From positions 1-64,000 of the forward strand of contig NZ_VULN01000014.1 in the NCBI RefSeq assembly GCF_009696675.1: a stretch of 64,000 bases of DNA, given 5' to 3'. The DNA comes from Acidaminococcus fermentans (GTDB lineage: Bacteria > Bacillota > Negativicutes > Acidaminococcales > Acidaminococcaceae). The translations under genes and the position numbers were made by a program. Shown piece after piece: positions 50,896-59,488 of the stretch. Every line of letters starts with the position of its first letter. Position 1 is the first letter of the stretch. Under the pieces are notes generated by a model. The model ran no database searches, was not told the origin of the DNA, and worked only from the letters and a program-made list of their open reading frames with translations.

Positions 50896-50926
50896 GAATT
50901 TTATTGAATTCCCGACAATTCATACT
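50896..50926. promoter_or_regulatory. Possible CodY-like sites upstream of xerC-codY
   Basis: GAATTTTATTGAATT and an overlapping GAATTCCCGACAATTC lie between trmFO and xerC. Each has about ten matches to the 15-base CodY box AATTTTCWGAAAATT. They are weak, but they are close to codY. Confidence 0.3.
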
Positions 50927-50938
50927 ACCATATTCAGA

Positions 50939-52255
50939 CTAATCATGCAAGTTATTTTTTACATTTTCGAGAAAGTTTAGACTTCTGGCAGCTATAGCCG
51001 CATTTTTCTCTTTTTTCCCCCGGATCCTGGGGCCATCCCAGGGGGCGATCAGCCCGAAATTAATGTTCATAGGCTGGAAATGCTTTACCTCCGGGTTGCT
51101 GATGTAGTGGCTCAGGGCTCCCATGGCAGTCTCTTTGGGGAACAGCACCTGTTTTTTCCCGGCTATGGCCCGGGCAGCATAGATTCCCACCGCCAGACCG
51201 GAGGCGGCGCTTTCCACATACCCTTCCACCCCGGTCATCTGACCGGCAAAATAGAAATGAGGCCGGTTCCGGAGGGAATAATCCGGGTTCAGCAGCAGTG
51301 GACTGTTCAGGTAGGAGTTTTTGTGCATCACCCCGTACCGGACGAATTCCGCATTTTCCAGTCCCGGGATCATCCGGAACACCCGTTTCTGTTCCGGCCA
51401 TTTCAGATGGGTCTGGAACCCTACGATGTTGTACAGGGTCCCGGCCCCATTGTCCTGGCGGAGCTGGACCACTGCATAGGGGTCCTCCCCGGTCCTGGGA
51501 TCCGGAAGTCCCACCGGCTTCAGAGGTCCGAACCGCATGGTGTCTTCTCCCCGGAGGGCCATTTCTTCAATGGGCATGCAGGCTTCGAACACATTGTGCT
51601 CGAAATCCTTCACCGGAGCCGTTTCTGCATGGCACAGTTCCTGCCAGAACCGGAGGTATTCCTCTTTGGTGAAAGGGCAGTTGTAATAAGCCGCTTCCCC
51701 TTTGTCGTACCGGGAAGCCTTGTACACCTTGTCCTGGTCCAGGGAATCCACGGTGACAATGGGGGCCGCCGCATCGAAGAAATGGAAGTAATCCTTTTCC
51801 ACCAGCTGCTGGATGGCTTCGGAAAGGGCCCCGCTGGTGAGAGGTCCGGAGGCGGTGATTACATAGTCCTCCGGAGCGAACCGGCTGTAATCAGTGACCT
51901 CTTCTTCCACCAGGGTCACCAGGGGATTTTCCCGGATGGCGTCAGTGACGGCCTGGGCAAACCCTTCCCGGTCCACTGCCAGGGCTCCCCCGGCAGGCAC
52001 CTGGTGGGCATCGGCGCAGGCGATGATCAGGGAATCCAGCCGGCGCATTTCCTCCTTCAGCAGGCCCACGGCGTTTTCAATGTTGTTGGCCCGAAGGGAA
52101 TTGCTGCATACCAGCTCACTGAACAGGGCCGTATGGTGGGCCGGGTCGCTTTTTTTCGGGCGCATTTCGTGGAGCATCACCGGGATCCCCCGGCGGGTCA
52201 GCTGCCAGGCCGCTTCACAGCCTGCCAGCCCGGCTCCGATAATATGGACGGTCAT
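50939..52255 (-). CDS. trmFO: FADH2-dependent tRNA m5U54 methyltransferase
   Basis: TrmFO puts the methyl group of methylenetetrahydrofolate on U54 of tRNA. The 438-residue protein starts [18 protein letters not shown] with the FAD loop. A conserved [12 protein letters not shown] segment near 33 and [16 protein letters not shown] near 50 are typical, as is the C-terminal [22 protein letters not shown] precedes the ATG. It lies between topA and xerC. Confidence 0.95.
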   Translation of the reverse strand: MTVHIIGAGLAGCEAAWQLTRRGIPVMLHEMRPKKSDPAHHTALFSELVCSNSLRANNIENAVGLLKEEMRRLDSLIIACADAHQVPAGGALAVDREGFAQAVTDAIRENPLVTLVEEEVTDYSRFAPEDYVITASGPLTSGALSEAIQQLVEKDYFHFFDAAAPIVTVDSLDQDKVYKASRYDKGEAAYYNCPFTKEEYLRFWQELCHAETAPVKDFEHNVFEACMPIEEMALRGEDTMRFGPLKPVGLPDPRTGEDPYAVVQLRQDNGAGTLYNIVGFQTHLKWPEQKRVFRMIPGLENAEFVRYGVMHKNSYLNSPLLLNPDYSLRNRPHFYFAGQMTGVEGYVESAASGLAVGIYAARAIAGKKQVLFPKETAMGALSHYISNPEVKHFQPMNINFGLIAPWDGPRIRGKKEKNAAIAARSLNFLENVKNNLHD

Positions 52256-52268
52256 GGAAATTTTCCTT

Positions 52269-54344
52269 TCATTTCTTCTTCAGGGAAGCGTTGGGGCACT
52301 TCTCTTTGCTGCAGTGGAGCACGGTCTTTCCGCTGCGCTCCTTGTGTTCCACCATCATGCTGCCGCACTGGGGGCATTTTTCGTTGGTGGGTTTGTCCCA
52401 GGAGGTGAACCGGCAGGTGGGATAGTTGGCGCAGCCATAGAACAGCCGTCCCGTCTTGCTGTGCCGTTCGATCAGATCCCCGCCGCACTGGGGGCACTTC
52501 ACCCCCACTTTCACCAGGATGGGCTTGGTGTTCCGGCATTCCGGGAATCCGGGGCAGGCCAGGAACTTGCCGTGGCGGCCTTCCTTCACCACCATGAACC
52601 GGCCGCATTTCTCACATTTCACATCGCTGACGATCACGGGCTTTTCCACCACCGGGATGTTTTCATCCGCCACCTTCAGAGCCTTTTCAAAAGGACCGTA
52701 GAATTCCTGGAGCACCGTTTCCTTATCGGTCTTGTGCTCGCTGATGGCATCCAGTTCGCTTTCCATATGGGCGCTGAAGGGCACGTCGATGAAGGGGGAG
52801 AAATACTGGGTCAGCATGTCGATGGTGAGTTTCCCCAGTTCCGTAGGCAGCAGCTTCTTCCCTTCCTTGGCCACATAGCCCCGGGCCAGGATGGTCTGGA
52901 TAATGGGCGAATAGGTGCTGGGCCGGCCGATGCCCTTTTCTTCCAGTTCCTTGACCAGGGTGGCTTCGGTGAAGTTGGCAGGGGGTTCCGTAAAGTGCTG
53001 GACCGCCTCGTTCACCCGGATCAGGTTCATGGCCGTGCCTTTTTCCAGAGCCGGAACCTTCTTGTCCTTTTCCTCGTCCTTCCGGTCCGCCAGCTTCAGG
53101 AACCCGTCGAACTTTACCACGGAACCGGTGGCCCGGAGTTCGTAATTGTCCCCGGCAATGGTCAGGGTGGTGAGGGTGCTGACGCTGCTGGCCATCTGGC
53201 TGGCCACCGTCCGCTTCCAGATCAGGGTGTAGAGCCGCAGCTGATCCCGGTCCAGATAGGGCGCCACATCTTCCGGAGTCCGGCTCACACTGGTGGGACG
53301 GATGGCTTCATGGGCTTCCTGGGCATTCTTCCGGCTGCTGTACACATTGGGTTTCTTGGGCAGGTAACTGGGACCGTAATTGGCATCCACATAGCCCCGG
53401 ATCTCGCTGACCGCCGCATCCGCCAGGTGCACCGAGTCGGTACGCATATAGGTAATGAGCCCTACAGAGCCTTTCCGGCCCAGGGTGACCCCTTCGTACA
53501 GCTGCTGGGCCAGCATCATGACCTTTTTGGTGGAAAAGTTCATCTTTTTGTTGGCTTCCTGCTGGAGACTGCTGGTAGTGAAGGGAGGCGCCGGTTTCCG
53601 CAGCCGGTCCCGGACAGAGCAGTCCGTCACCTGGTAGCTGGCCTTCTTCAGGTCTTCCGTCACCTGGTCCGCTTCTTCCCGGTTGTGGATTTCCAGTTTC
53701 TTCCCATCCCGTTTCACCACATCCGCCGTGATCTTGGGAGTCTTGCCGGGAGCCAGCACCACGGAAGAAGTCCAGTATTCCTCCGGTTCGAAGTCGTCGA
53801 TGAGCTTCTGCCGGTCGCAGATGATCTTCACCGCCACGCTCTGGACACGGCCGGCGCTGAGGCCCTTCCGGATCTTCCGCCACAGGAGAGGGCTCAATTG
53901 GTACCCTACGATCCGGTCCAGGATCCGCCGGGTCTGCTGGGCGTCCACTTTGTCCATGTCGATGGACTGGGGATCCTTCAGAGCCCCTTTGATGGCGGTC
54001 TGGGTGATTTCATGGAAGGAAATCCGGCAGGGAGCCGCCGGATCCACCCCCAGGATGTAGCTCAGGTGCCAGGCAATGGCTTCCCCTTCCCGGTCCGGGT
54101 CCGTTGCCAGATAGATTTTGTCGGCTTTTTTGGCCAGGGTCTTCAGTTCCTTGATTAAAGGTCCTTTCCCCCGGATATTGATGTATTTGGGAGTGAAATG
54201 ATGCTCTACGTCAACACCGAACTGACTTTTGGGCAGATCCCGGAGATGGCCCATGGAGGCCCGTACCGTAAAGGTCTTGCCCAGAAATTTTTCGATGGTC
54301 TTGGCTTTCGTAGGGGATTCCACAATGACCAGTTTATTCGTCAC
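52269..54344 (-). CDS. topA: DNA topoisomerase I
   Basis: TopA relaxes negative supercoils. The 691-residue protein has the Toprim acidic motif and an active-site Tyr in [10 protein letters not shown] near residue 297. Three C-terminal zinc-ribbon units follow (CEKCGRF / CPGFPEC; CPQCGGD / CANYPTC; CPQCGSM / CSKEKC). The start is GTG at 54344 with AGGAGGAG upstream. It follows dprA with a short gap. Confidence 0.96.
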   Translation of the reverse strand: MTNKLVIVESPTKAKTIEKFLGKTFTVRASMGHLRDLPKSQFGVDVEHHFTPKYINIRGKGPLIKELKTLAKKADKIYLATDPDREGEAIAWHLSYILGVDPAAPCRISFHEITQTAIKGALKDPQSIDMDKVDAQQTRRILDRIVGYQLSPLLWRKIRKGLSAGRVQSVAVKIICDRQKLIDDFEPEEYWTSSVVLAPGKTPKITADVVKRDGKKLEIHNREEADQVTEDLKKASYQVTDCSVRDRLRKPAPPFTTSSLQQEANKKMNFSTKKVMMLAQQLYEGVTLGRKGSVGLITYMRTDSVHLADAAVSEIRGYVDANYGPSYLPKKPNVYSSRKNAQEAHEAIRPTSVSRTPEDVAPYLDRDQLRLYTLIWKRTVASQMASSVSTLTTLTIAGDNYELRATGSVVKFDGFLKLADRKDEEKDKKVPALEKGTAMNLIRVNEAVQHFTEPPANFTEATLVKELEEKGIGRPSTYSPIIQTILARGYVAKEGKKLLPTELGKLTIDMLTQYFSPFIDVPFSAHMESELDAISEHKTDKETVLQEFYGPFEKALKVADENIPVVEKPVIVSDVKCEKCGRFMVVKEGRHGKFLACPGFPECRNTKPILVKVGVKCPQCGGDLIERHSKTGRLFYGCANYPTCRFTSWDKPTNEKCPQCGSMMVEHKERSGKTVLHCSKEKCPNASLKKK

Positions 54345-54356
54345 GATTTTCTCCTC

Positions 54357-55463
54357 CTAAACTGCATGATAGCGATTGCGGCTGTTCCGCTGGACCCGGC
54401 CGGACAGTTCCAGCTCCAGGAGCAGGGTACTGAGCACGGCCAGGGGCCAGGGGAATGCATCGGCCAGTTGTTCCAGGGAACTGCCCTGGTGTTTCTGGAG
54501 CCAGCGGCACAGGGCCCCGGCTTTTTCTTTTTCATCGGGAGCGAAATCCCGGAACAGGTCCGGTTCTTCTCCGGCCTGGGGCAGAGTTCCCTCTTCCGGC
54601 CCCAGCAGGCTGGTGAGTACTTCCTGGGGATCATCCCCCACCCGGGCTCCCTGCTTCAGGAGATGGTGGGTGCCCTGGCTGGTTTCGGAAAAGATGGGCC
54701 CGGGGACGGCGAACAGTTCCCGGTTTTCGTCCAGAGCGGCATGGGCGGTGCTCATGGCCCCGCTGCGGATGGCAGCTTCCACCACCACCACTGCCCGGCA
54801 AAAGCCCACGATGATCCGGTTTCGCAGAGGGAAGTTCTGGGGCAGGGGCGGAGTCCAGGGGGCATATTCCGTCACCAGGGCTCCCTGCTGGGCGATCCGG
54901 TCAAAAAGCCGGAGATGGCGCCGGGGATACAATTCCCCCAGTCCGCCGCCCAGTACGGCCACTGTGGGGCCGCCTGCATCCAGGGCCGCCTTGTGGGCCG
55001 CCGCATCGATGCCGTAGGCGCCCCCGCTGATCACCGGCACCTGCCGGAGGGCCGCCGCCCGGGCAAACCGGGCGGCCACGGCCAGACCGTAATCCGTGGC
55101 CTTCCGGGACCCTACCACCGCCACACAGGCCGGCTGGTCCGGCAGGGTGCCCTTTACATAGAGCACTGGTGGAGGAGCGGCCAGCTGGTCCACCAAAACC
55201 GGGTAGTCCGGATTCCACCGGCTGATCACCCGGGCCTGGTGATGCTCACACCAGTCCCAGATCCTTTCCGGCAGATTTCTCCGGTGGGGCGACTGCCAGA
55301 CCTTGTCCAGAGCCGGGCTCCAAAGCCCCGCCTCCTTCAGTTCCCCTGTCCCCGCCTTCCAGGCTTTTTCCAGAGACCCGAAGGCCTCCCGGAGCAAAGG
55401 TACCCCCTGAGGGGCCTCGTAGCTCAGCAGATCTGCCAAGGCTGCACAATACACATCTTCCAT
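54357..55463 (-). CDS. dprA: DNA-processing protein DprA
   Basis: DprA protects incoming single-stranded DNA and loads RecA during transformation. The 368-residue protein has VVGSRKATDYG near residue 115, ISGGAYGIDAAAH near 142, a GGGLGELYP segment and GAMSTAHAALDENRELFAVPG, the characteristic Rossmann-like core. The C-terminal QGSSLEQLADAF segment is a winged helix. It heads the dprA-topA-trmFO-xerC-codY operon. Its presence does not by itself prove competence. Confidence 0.94.
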   Translation of the reverse strand: MEDVYCAALADLLSYEAPQGVPLLREAFGSLEKAWKAGTGELKEAGLWSPALDKVWQSPHRRNLPERIWDWCEHHQARVISRWNPDYPVLVDQLAAPPPVLYVKGTLPDQPACVAVVGSRKATDYGLAVAARFARAAALRQVPVISGGAYGIDAAAHKAALDAGGPTVAVLGGGLGELYPRRHLRLFDRIAQQGALVTEYAPWTPPLPQNFPLRNRIIVGFCRAVVVVEAAIRSGAMSTAHAALDENRELFAVPGPIFSETSQGTHHLLKQGARVGDDPQEVLTSLLGPEEGTLPQAGEEPDLFRDFAPDEKEKAGALCRWLQKHQGSSLEQLADAFPWPLAVLSTLLLELELSGRVQRNSRNRYHAV

Positions 55464-55765
55464 AGGCTCACATCCCTTGCTGCATATAATAGAAGTTTTC
55501 TACGCCTGCAAACGAGTATTAGTATACATGGAAACTGTCTGAAAAATCAAGAGGGGTTGTTGCACGTTGTATGAACAACCCCTGTCACCGGTCTCCTGTT
55601 ACCGGCCGCTGGCCGCTGGAAAGGACCCGTAACTGACGGGTCCTTTTGAAGAGAAACGCAGCCCTTGCACCTTCCCCCCTTTTATTGTATGATATTCACA
55701 AACAATTTATGTTTTCTGTTTGACCAATGTTCGGCAAATTTCAATTCCTGAAGGAGGAACTTTCC
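55464..55765. other. Intergenic region between dprA and hydF
   Basis: This 302-base divergent region holds a candidate dprA promoter on the minus strand (TTGCAG, 17 bases, TATATG), the hairpin-tail element at 55553-55619, and a hairpin AAAGGACCCGT / ACGGGTCCTTTT near 55618-55647. No open frame is supported. A hydF promoter is not obvious; TTGTAT and TTATGT at 16 bases is one weak option. Confidence 0.5.
55553..55619. repeat. Hairpin plus tail element (copy 7)
   Basis: GGGGTTGTT / AACAACCCC forms the stem (55553-55582). The tail GTCACCGGTCTCCTGTTACC and CGGCCGCTGGCCGCTGG (55584-55619) follows. The tail reads as two GTCACCGGTC-like units. Confidence 0.6.
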
Positions 55766-56983
55766 ATGCCCGCATCTCTTAACGCCACCCCGTCCGGGGA
55801 ACGTGTCCATATTGGTCTGTTCGGCTGCCGGAACGCCGGCAAATCTTCTCTGATCAACGCCATTACCGGCCAGGACCTGGCCATTGTGTCCGACTACAAG
55901 GGCACCACCACCGACCCGGTTTCCAAAGCCATGGAAATCCTGCCTCTGGGGCCGGTACTCCTCACCGACACCCCGGGGATGGACGACGACACGGACCTGG
56001 GCCAGTCCCGGATCGAAAAGGCCCGGCTGGTACTCCGGAGCACGGACATCGCCCTGTTGGTGGTGGATGCGTCCACAGGCATGAATGCTTTCGACCGGAA
56101 GCTGCTCCAGGAAATCCGGGACCGGAAGATCCCCTACCTGGTAGTGTTCAACAAATGCGACCTGGTGCCCAGCTTCACCCTGCCGGAAGACCTGAAGGAT
56201 CACAGCATGCTGGTCAGTGCCCAGGCGGGTACCCAGATCTGGGAACTGAAGGAACGGATCTCCCAGGCCCTGGGAAAAGATGGGGTGAAAAAGCCCCTGC
56301 TCCTGGACCTGCTGGAACCCAACGCCCTGATGGTGCTGGTGGTGCCCTGCGATGAAAGCGCTCCCAAGGGACGGCTGATCCTGCCCCAGCAGCAGACCAT
56401 CCGGGAACTCTTGGACGGCCACTGCAGTGCCGTTGTGGTCCAGCCCCAGGAACTGACCGGGATCATCAGCCTGTTGGGCAAAAAGATCAGCCTGGTGATT
56501 ACCGACAGCCAGGCCTTCCATACGGTGAACCAGATGGTGCCTCCGGAGATCCGGCTCACCAGCTTCTCCATCCTGTTTGCCCGGTACAAAGGCCAGCTCA
56601 CCGCCTTCCTGGATGGAGCCCTGAAGCTGAAAGACCTGAAGGACGGGGATCCGGTGCTGATTTCCGAAGGGTGCACCCATCACCGGCAGTGCAACGACAT
56701 CGGTACCGTAAAGCTGCCCAACTGGATCCGGAAGTATTCCGGGGCACAGCCTGACTTCCATTACAGCAGCGGCAAGGGATTCCCTGACGACCTGAGCCCC
56801 TTCAAGCTCATCGTCCACTGCGGGGCCTGTATGCTGAATCCCCAGGAAGTGGCCTACCGGCAAAGTGCCGCCCATAAACAAAACATCCCCATGACCAACT
56901 ACGGCATTGCCATAGCCTGTATGAACGGGATCCTCCCCAGAGTCCTGGCCCCGTTCCCGGAATTGGCGGAGAAAGTGAAATAA
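55766..56983 (+). CDS. hydF: [FeFe]-hydrogenase maturation GTPase HydF
   Basis: HydF is the scaffold that carries the H-cluster precursor to [FeFe]-hydrogenase. The 405-residue protein starts at the ATG at 55766 (AAGGAGG upstream). GCRNAGKSSLINA near residue 21 is the GTPase loop, NKCD near 132 the base motif, and CTHHRQ near 300 with VHCGACML near 350 the CxH...HCxxC iron-sulfur site. No hydE, hydG or hydrogenase genes are near, so maturation genes are scattered in this genome. It is on the plus strand, between two minus-strand operons. Confidence 0.95.
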   Translation: MPASLNATPSGERVHIGLFGCRNAGKSSLINAITGQDLAIVSDYKGTTTDPVSKAMEILPLGPVLLTDTPGMDDDTDLGQSRIEKARLVLRSTDIALLVVDASTGMNAFDRKLLQEIRDRKIPYLVVFNKCDLVPSFTLPEDLKDHSMLVSAQAGTQIWELKERISQALGKDGVKKPLLLDLLEPNALMVLVVPCDESAPKGRLILPQQQTIRELLDGHCSAVVVQPQELTGIISLLGKKISLVITDSQAFHTVNQMVPPEIRLTSFSILFARYKGQLTAFLDGALKLKDLKDGDPVLISEGCTHHRQCNDIGTVKLPNWIRKYSGAQPDFHYSSGKGFPDDLSPFKLIVHCGACMLNPQEVAYRQSAAHKQNIPMTNYGIAIACMNGILPRVLAPFPELAEKVK

Positions 56984-57009
56984 CGGGGGTGTGAAAATCC
57001 ACACCCCCG
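56984..57009 (+). terminator. Hairpin at the end of hydF
   Basis: CGGGGGTGTG / CACACCCCCG with an AAAATC loop starts right at the stop codon. There is no T run, so it may act as a 3' stabilising stem. Confidence 0.5.
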
Positions 57010-57012
57010 ACT

Positions 57013-57058
57013 AAAAGGGCTGTGAAAAAATGATTCCTCATTTTTTCACAGCCCTTTT
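57013..57058. terminator. Bidirectional terminator between hydF and the CDF transporter
   Basis: AAAAGGGCTGTGAAAAAATGA pairs with TCATTTTTTCACAGCCCTTTT around a TTCC loop. It serves the converging genes on both strands. The arm TGTGAAAAAATGA is shared with the dapA terminator at 166-206, about 57 kb away. Confidence 0.85.
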
Positions 57059-58192
57059 TCACCCCTGCAGCGCCGATATATCCCTGTCCACGTCCACCGA
57101 TACCGCGTAGCCTGGATACAGCTTCCCCACTTCTTCTTTCAGTTCCTGGACGATGGGTCCCCGGTCCCGGCCGAAGGTAACCACCACGTCGAACCGCATG
57201 GTCTTTGCTTTCCGGTCCACATAGAACCCGTGGACCTGGAGGGCCCAGGGGTGCCGCATCACCATCTGGCTCACTTTTTCCCGGATGGCTGCCGCCTCCG
57301 GATCCCGGGTATTGTAGGAATACACTGTTACCCCGGACAGATGGACCCCGGTGGCCTTGAAGATTTTTTCATGGATCCGGTGGGTCAAAAGGTCCACCTG
57401 TTCCACGGTCATCACATCCGGCAGTTCGATGTGCACAGAGGCATAGTTCCGGCCCGGTCCGTAGTTGTTGATCATCAGATCATAGGCCCCCTGGATTTCC
57501 GGTTCCGCCACCAGGAGATTCTTGATTTCCCGGACCAGCTGGGGATCCGGCCGCTCTCCCAGGATTTCATTCAGGGTATCCCGGAGCATCCCATAGCCAC
57601 TTTTCAGGATGAAACAGGCAATCAGGGCCCCTACATAGGATTCCAGAGGGAGCCCCCATTCCAGATACACCAAAGCCGCCACCAGTACGGAAAAAGACAG
57701 TACCGCGTCAAACAGGGCATCGGACCCGGACCCGATGAGAGCTCCGGAATCCGCTTCCTGGCCTTTGGCCTTTACATACCGGCCCAGAATGATCTTGGCA
57801 ATGACTGCCACCACCAAAAGGATCAGAGAGGCGGTGGTGTATTCCGGCACCTCCGGTTCGATGATTTTTTTCACACTTTCCACCATGGCCGTGACCCCGG
57901 CATAGAAAATGATGATGGAAATCACCAGGGCACTCAGGTATTCATACCGGCCATGGCCAAAGGGATGTTCAAAATCCGGGTTCCGGTCCGCCAGTTTGGC
58001 CCCGGCCACGGTAATCACCGAAGACAGCACGTCCGACAGGTTGTTCACCGCATCCATCAGGATGGCAATGGAGTTGGTGGAAAACCCCACCACCGCCTTG
58101 AACCCGGCCAGGAGCACGTTCACTCCGATACCGATGAAACTGGTCCGCAGGATGATGGATTCCCTGCGGCCCTTTGCCAATGAAATACCCAT
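57059..58192 (-). CDS. Cation diffusion facilitator transporter
   Basis: CDF proteins export Zn, Mn, Fe or Co ions by proton antiport. The 377-residue protein has six membrane segments. MDAVNNLSD near residue 46 and SGSDALFDAV near 160 carry the metal-site residues; the first uses D/N/D, the second S/D/D. A large C-terminal region of about 180 residues holds the ferredoxin-like cytoplasmic domain plus an extra tail. I start at 58192, because TATAAT at 58232-58237 (minus strand) sets the likely transcript start; a longer frame would begin before it. Metal specificity is unknown. Confidence 0.88.
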   Translation of the reverse strand: MGISLAKGRRESIILRTSFIGIGVNVLLAGFKAVVGFSTNSIAILMDAVNNLSDVLSSVITVAGAKLADRNPDFEHPFGHGRYEYLSALVISIIIFYAGVTAMVESVKKIIEPEVPEYTTASLILLVVAVIAKIILGRYVKAKGQEADSGALIGSGSDALFDAVLSFSVLVAALVYLEWGLPLESYVGALIACFILKSGYGMLRDTLNEILGERPDPQLVREIKNLLVAEPEIQGAYDLMINNYGPGRNYASVHIELPDVMTVEQVDLLTHRIHEKIFKATGVHLSGVTVYSYNTRDPEAAAIREKVSQMVMRHPWALQVHGFYVDRKAKTMRFDVVVTFGRDRGPIVQELKEEVGKLYPGYAVSVDVDRDISALQG

Positions 58193-58285
58193 AAGAACCA
58201 GCCAGCCTCTCTCGTACAGAATTGCTCCCATTATAGCACAAATGGAAGGGTTGGAAAACGCCCCTGGCGTTTTCCTTCCCAATAG

Positions 58286-58343
58286 AAAGGCCGCCGGAAC
58301 CTCCGGCGGCCTTTGTCAATGGTCAGCTGTCAATGGTCAGCGG
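58286..58343. repeat. Hairpin plus GTCA tail element (copy 8)
   Basis: AAAGGCCGCCGG / CCGGCGGCCTTT with an AACC-type loop (58286-58314) is followed by two direct repeats GTCAATGGTCAGC (58315-58343). The same stem and tail recur at 59344-59394. The end of the tail overlaps the coding end of the next minus-strand gene. Confidence 0.75.
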
Positions 58344-58824
58344 CCCTCCCCTTCTCCCGTTTCAGGATCGTGGCCAGTTCCGGGTCTTCTCCCAGGTCCA
58401 CCGGGCCGAAATTGGTGTGGTTCCCTTCTCCGTCCCAGCTGCACAGCATATACCCCATGGTATTGGCGTCATATTCCACCGTATAATACCGGGGATTTTC
58501 TCCCTGGAGCCCGTGGACCAGGTAGGCCCGGGGGCACAGAGTGTTGAAGTTCCAGCCCGCTTCAAAAGGAAAATGCATCCGCAGCACATAGAACTGGGAG
58601 TGCCCCGTATGTTCATTGCGGATCTCCAGTCCTTCCGCGGTGAAATCCTCTTCCTGATAGAACCTTTCGTTCTCGTCCCCGGTTTCCGGCAGATCCGCCA
58701 GAACACTGGCACACAGGGTTCCAAAGGCATTCCCCAAAAGAAAAGGGCTGATCTGCTTCCCTTCCGGATCCGGATAAACCACAGCCGGGAAGAACTGGTG
58801 TTCCAGGAAATACAAAGGGTTCAT
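58330..58824 (-). CDS. Unknown cytoplasmic protein
   Basis: The 164-residue protein starts MNPLYFLEHQFFPAVVYPDPEGKQISPF and has an acidic, aromatic-rich sequence with no membrane segment. DENERFYQEEDF near residue 50 and GWNFNTLCPRAYLVHG near 89 stand out. No family is recognised. AAAAGGAGG precedes the ATG. The last codons, read on the minus strand as GCT GAC CAT TGA, lie inside the repeat tail that begins at 58315, so the C-terminus seems to be supplied by the repeat. Confidence 0.75.
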   Translation of the reverse strand: MNPLYFLEHQFFPAVVYPDPEGKQISPFLLGNAFGTLCASVLADLPETGDENERFYQEEDFTAEGLEIRNEHTGHSQFYVLRMHFPFEAGWNFNTLCPRAYLVHGLQGENPRYYTVEYDANTMGYMLCSWDGEGNHTNFGPVDLGEDPELATILKREKGRAADH

Positions 58825-58837
58825 GAGAATCCTCCTT

Positions 58838-59266
58838 TTACCCTTCCACCTCGACCAGTTCGATCTTGAAATTCAGTTCCTTGCCGGCCATTTCGTGGTT
58901 GGCATCGAAGGTAATGGTGGATTCGGTCTTTTCCGTAACCCGTACCGGGATCTGCTGGCCGTTGGGGGTGCCCAGGGCCACCCGCTGGCCCACTTCCAGG
59001 TTTTCCGAACCGGGCATCTTGGCAATTTCCACGGTGAGGATGTTCTGGGGATTGGGCTGGCCATAGGCCTCTTCCGGCATCAGGTGGATGTTCTTCACTT
59101 CCCCTACAGCCATATCCCGGACCGCATCATCGAACCCCTTGATCATCATGCCGGCCCCGACCACGAATTCCAAAGGCTCGCCCCGGTCATAGGAAGAATC
59201 GAATTTGGTCCCGTCGTTCAGGGTGCCTTCGTAATGGACTTTGACTTTTTTGTTTTCGTTGCTCAT
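58838..59266 (-). CDS. FKBP-type peptidyl-prolyl isomerase (SlyD-like)
   Basis: The 142-residue protein catalyses proline cis-trans isomerisation. VKVHYEGTLNDGTKFDSSYDRGEPLEF near residue 8 and IKGFDDAVRDMAVGE near 41 form the FKBP core, and an inserted flap with GQPNPQ to TFDANHEMAGKELNF is the SlyD-type chaperone domain. There is no histidine-rich tail. The ATG at 59266 has GGAG six bases upstream. Upstream is a good promoter at 59308-59336. Confidence 0.92.
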   Translation of the reverse strand: MSNENKKVKVHYEGTLNDGTKFDSSYDRGEPLEFVVGAGMMIKGFDDAVRDMAVGEVKNIHLMPEEAYGQPNPQNILTVEIAKMPGSENLEVGQRVALGTPNGQQIPVRVTEKTESTITFDANHEMAGKELNFKIELVEVEG

Positions 59267-59307
59267 GGTTTTCTCCATTCTGTCAGTTTTTATAGTCAAT
59301 CGTGTTA

Positions 59308-59336
59308 ATTGTACCGTACTGGACGGGGAAAGTAAA
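59308..59336 (-). promoter_or_regulatory. Promoter of the FKBP gene
   Basis: TTTACT (59331-59336) and TACAAT (59308-59313) on the minus strand have a 17-base spacer. The repeat hairpin at 59344 lies just upstream. Confidence 0.75.
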
Positions 59337-59343
59337 TGGCAAG

Positions 59344-59394
59344 AAAGGCCGCCGGTAAGTCCGGCGGCTTTTGTCAACGGCCGGCGGCCGATGG
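59344..59394. repeat. Hairpin plus GTCA tail element (copy 9)
   Basis: AAAGGCCGCCGG / CCGGCGGCTTTT (59344-59372) and the tail GTCAACGGCCGGCGGCC follow the same plan as 58286, one kilobase away. The stem is nearly identical; the loop differs. Confidence 0.7.
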
Positions 59395-59446
59395 GGCTGC
59401 GTTTCCATGCAAAGCCATCTGCCACCGGCAAATGTTCTCCATACAA

Positions 59447-59478
59447 AAAAACACCCGTCAGGGATCATCCCTGACGGG
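59447..59478 (-). terminator. Terminator after the NlpC/P60 gene
   Basis: CCCGTCAGGGAT pairs with ATCCCTGACGGG around no more than two bases. Seven T follow on the minus strand. Confidence 0.88.
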
Positions 59479-59488
59479 GAAGCGGCTG

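Noticed and set aside
50881-50900. TTGTCG with TACAAT as the xerC promoter
   Set aside because: The predicted start would fall inside the ribosome binding site of xerC, leaving almost no leader.
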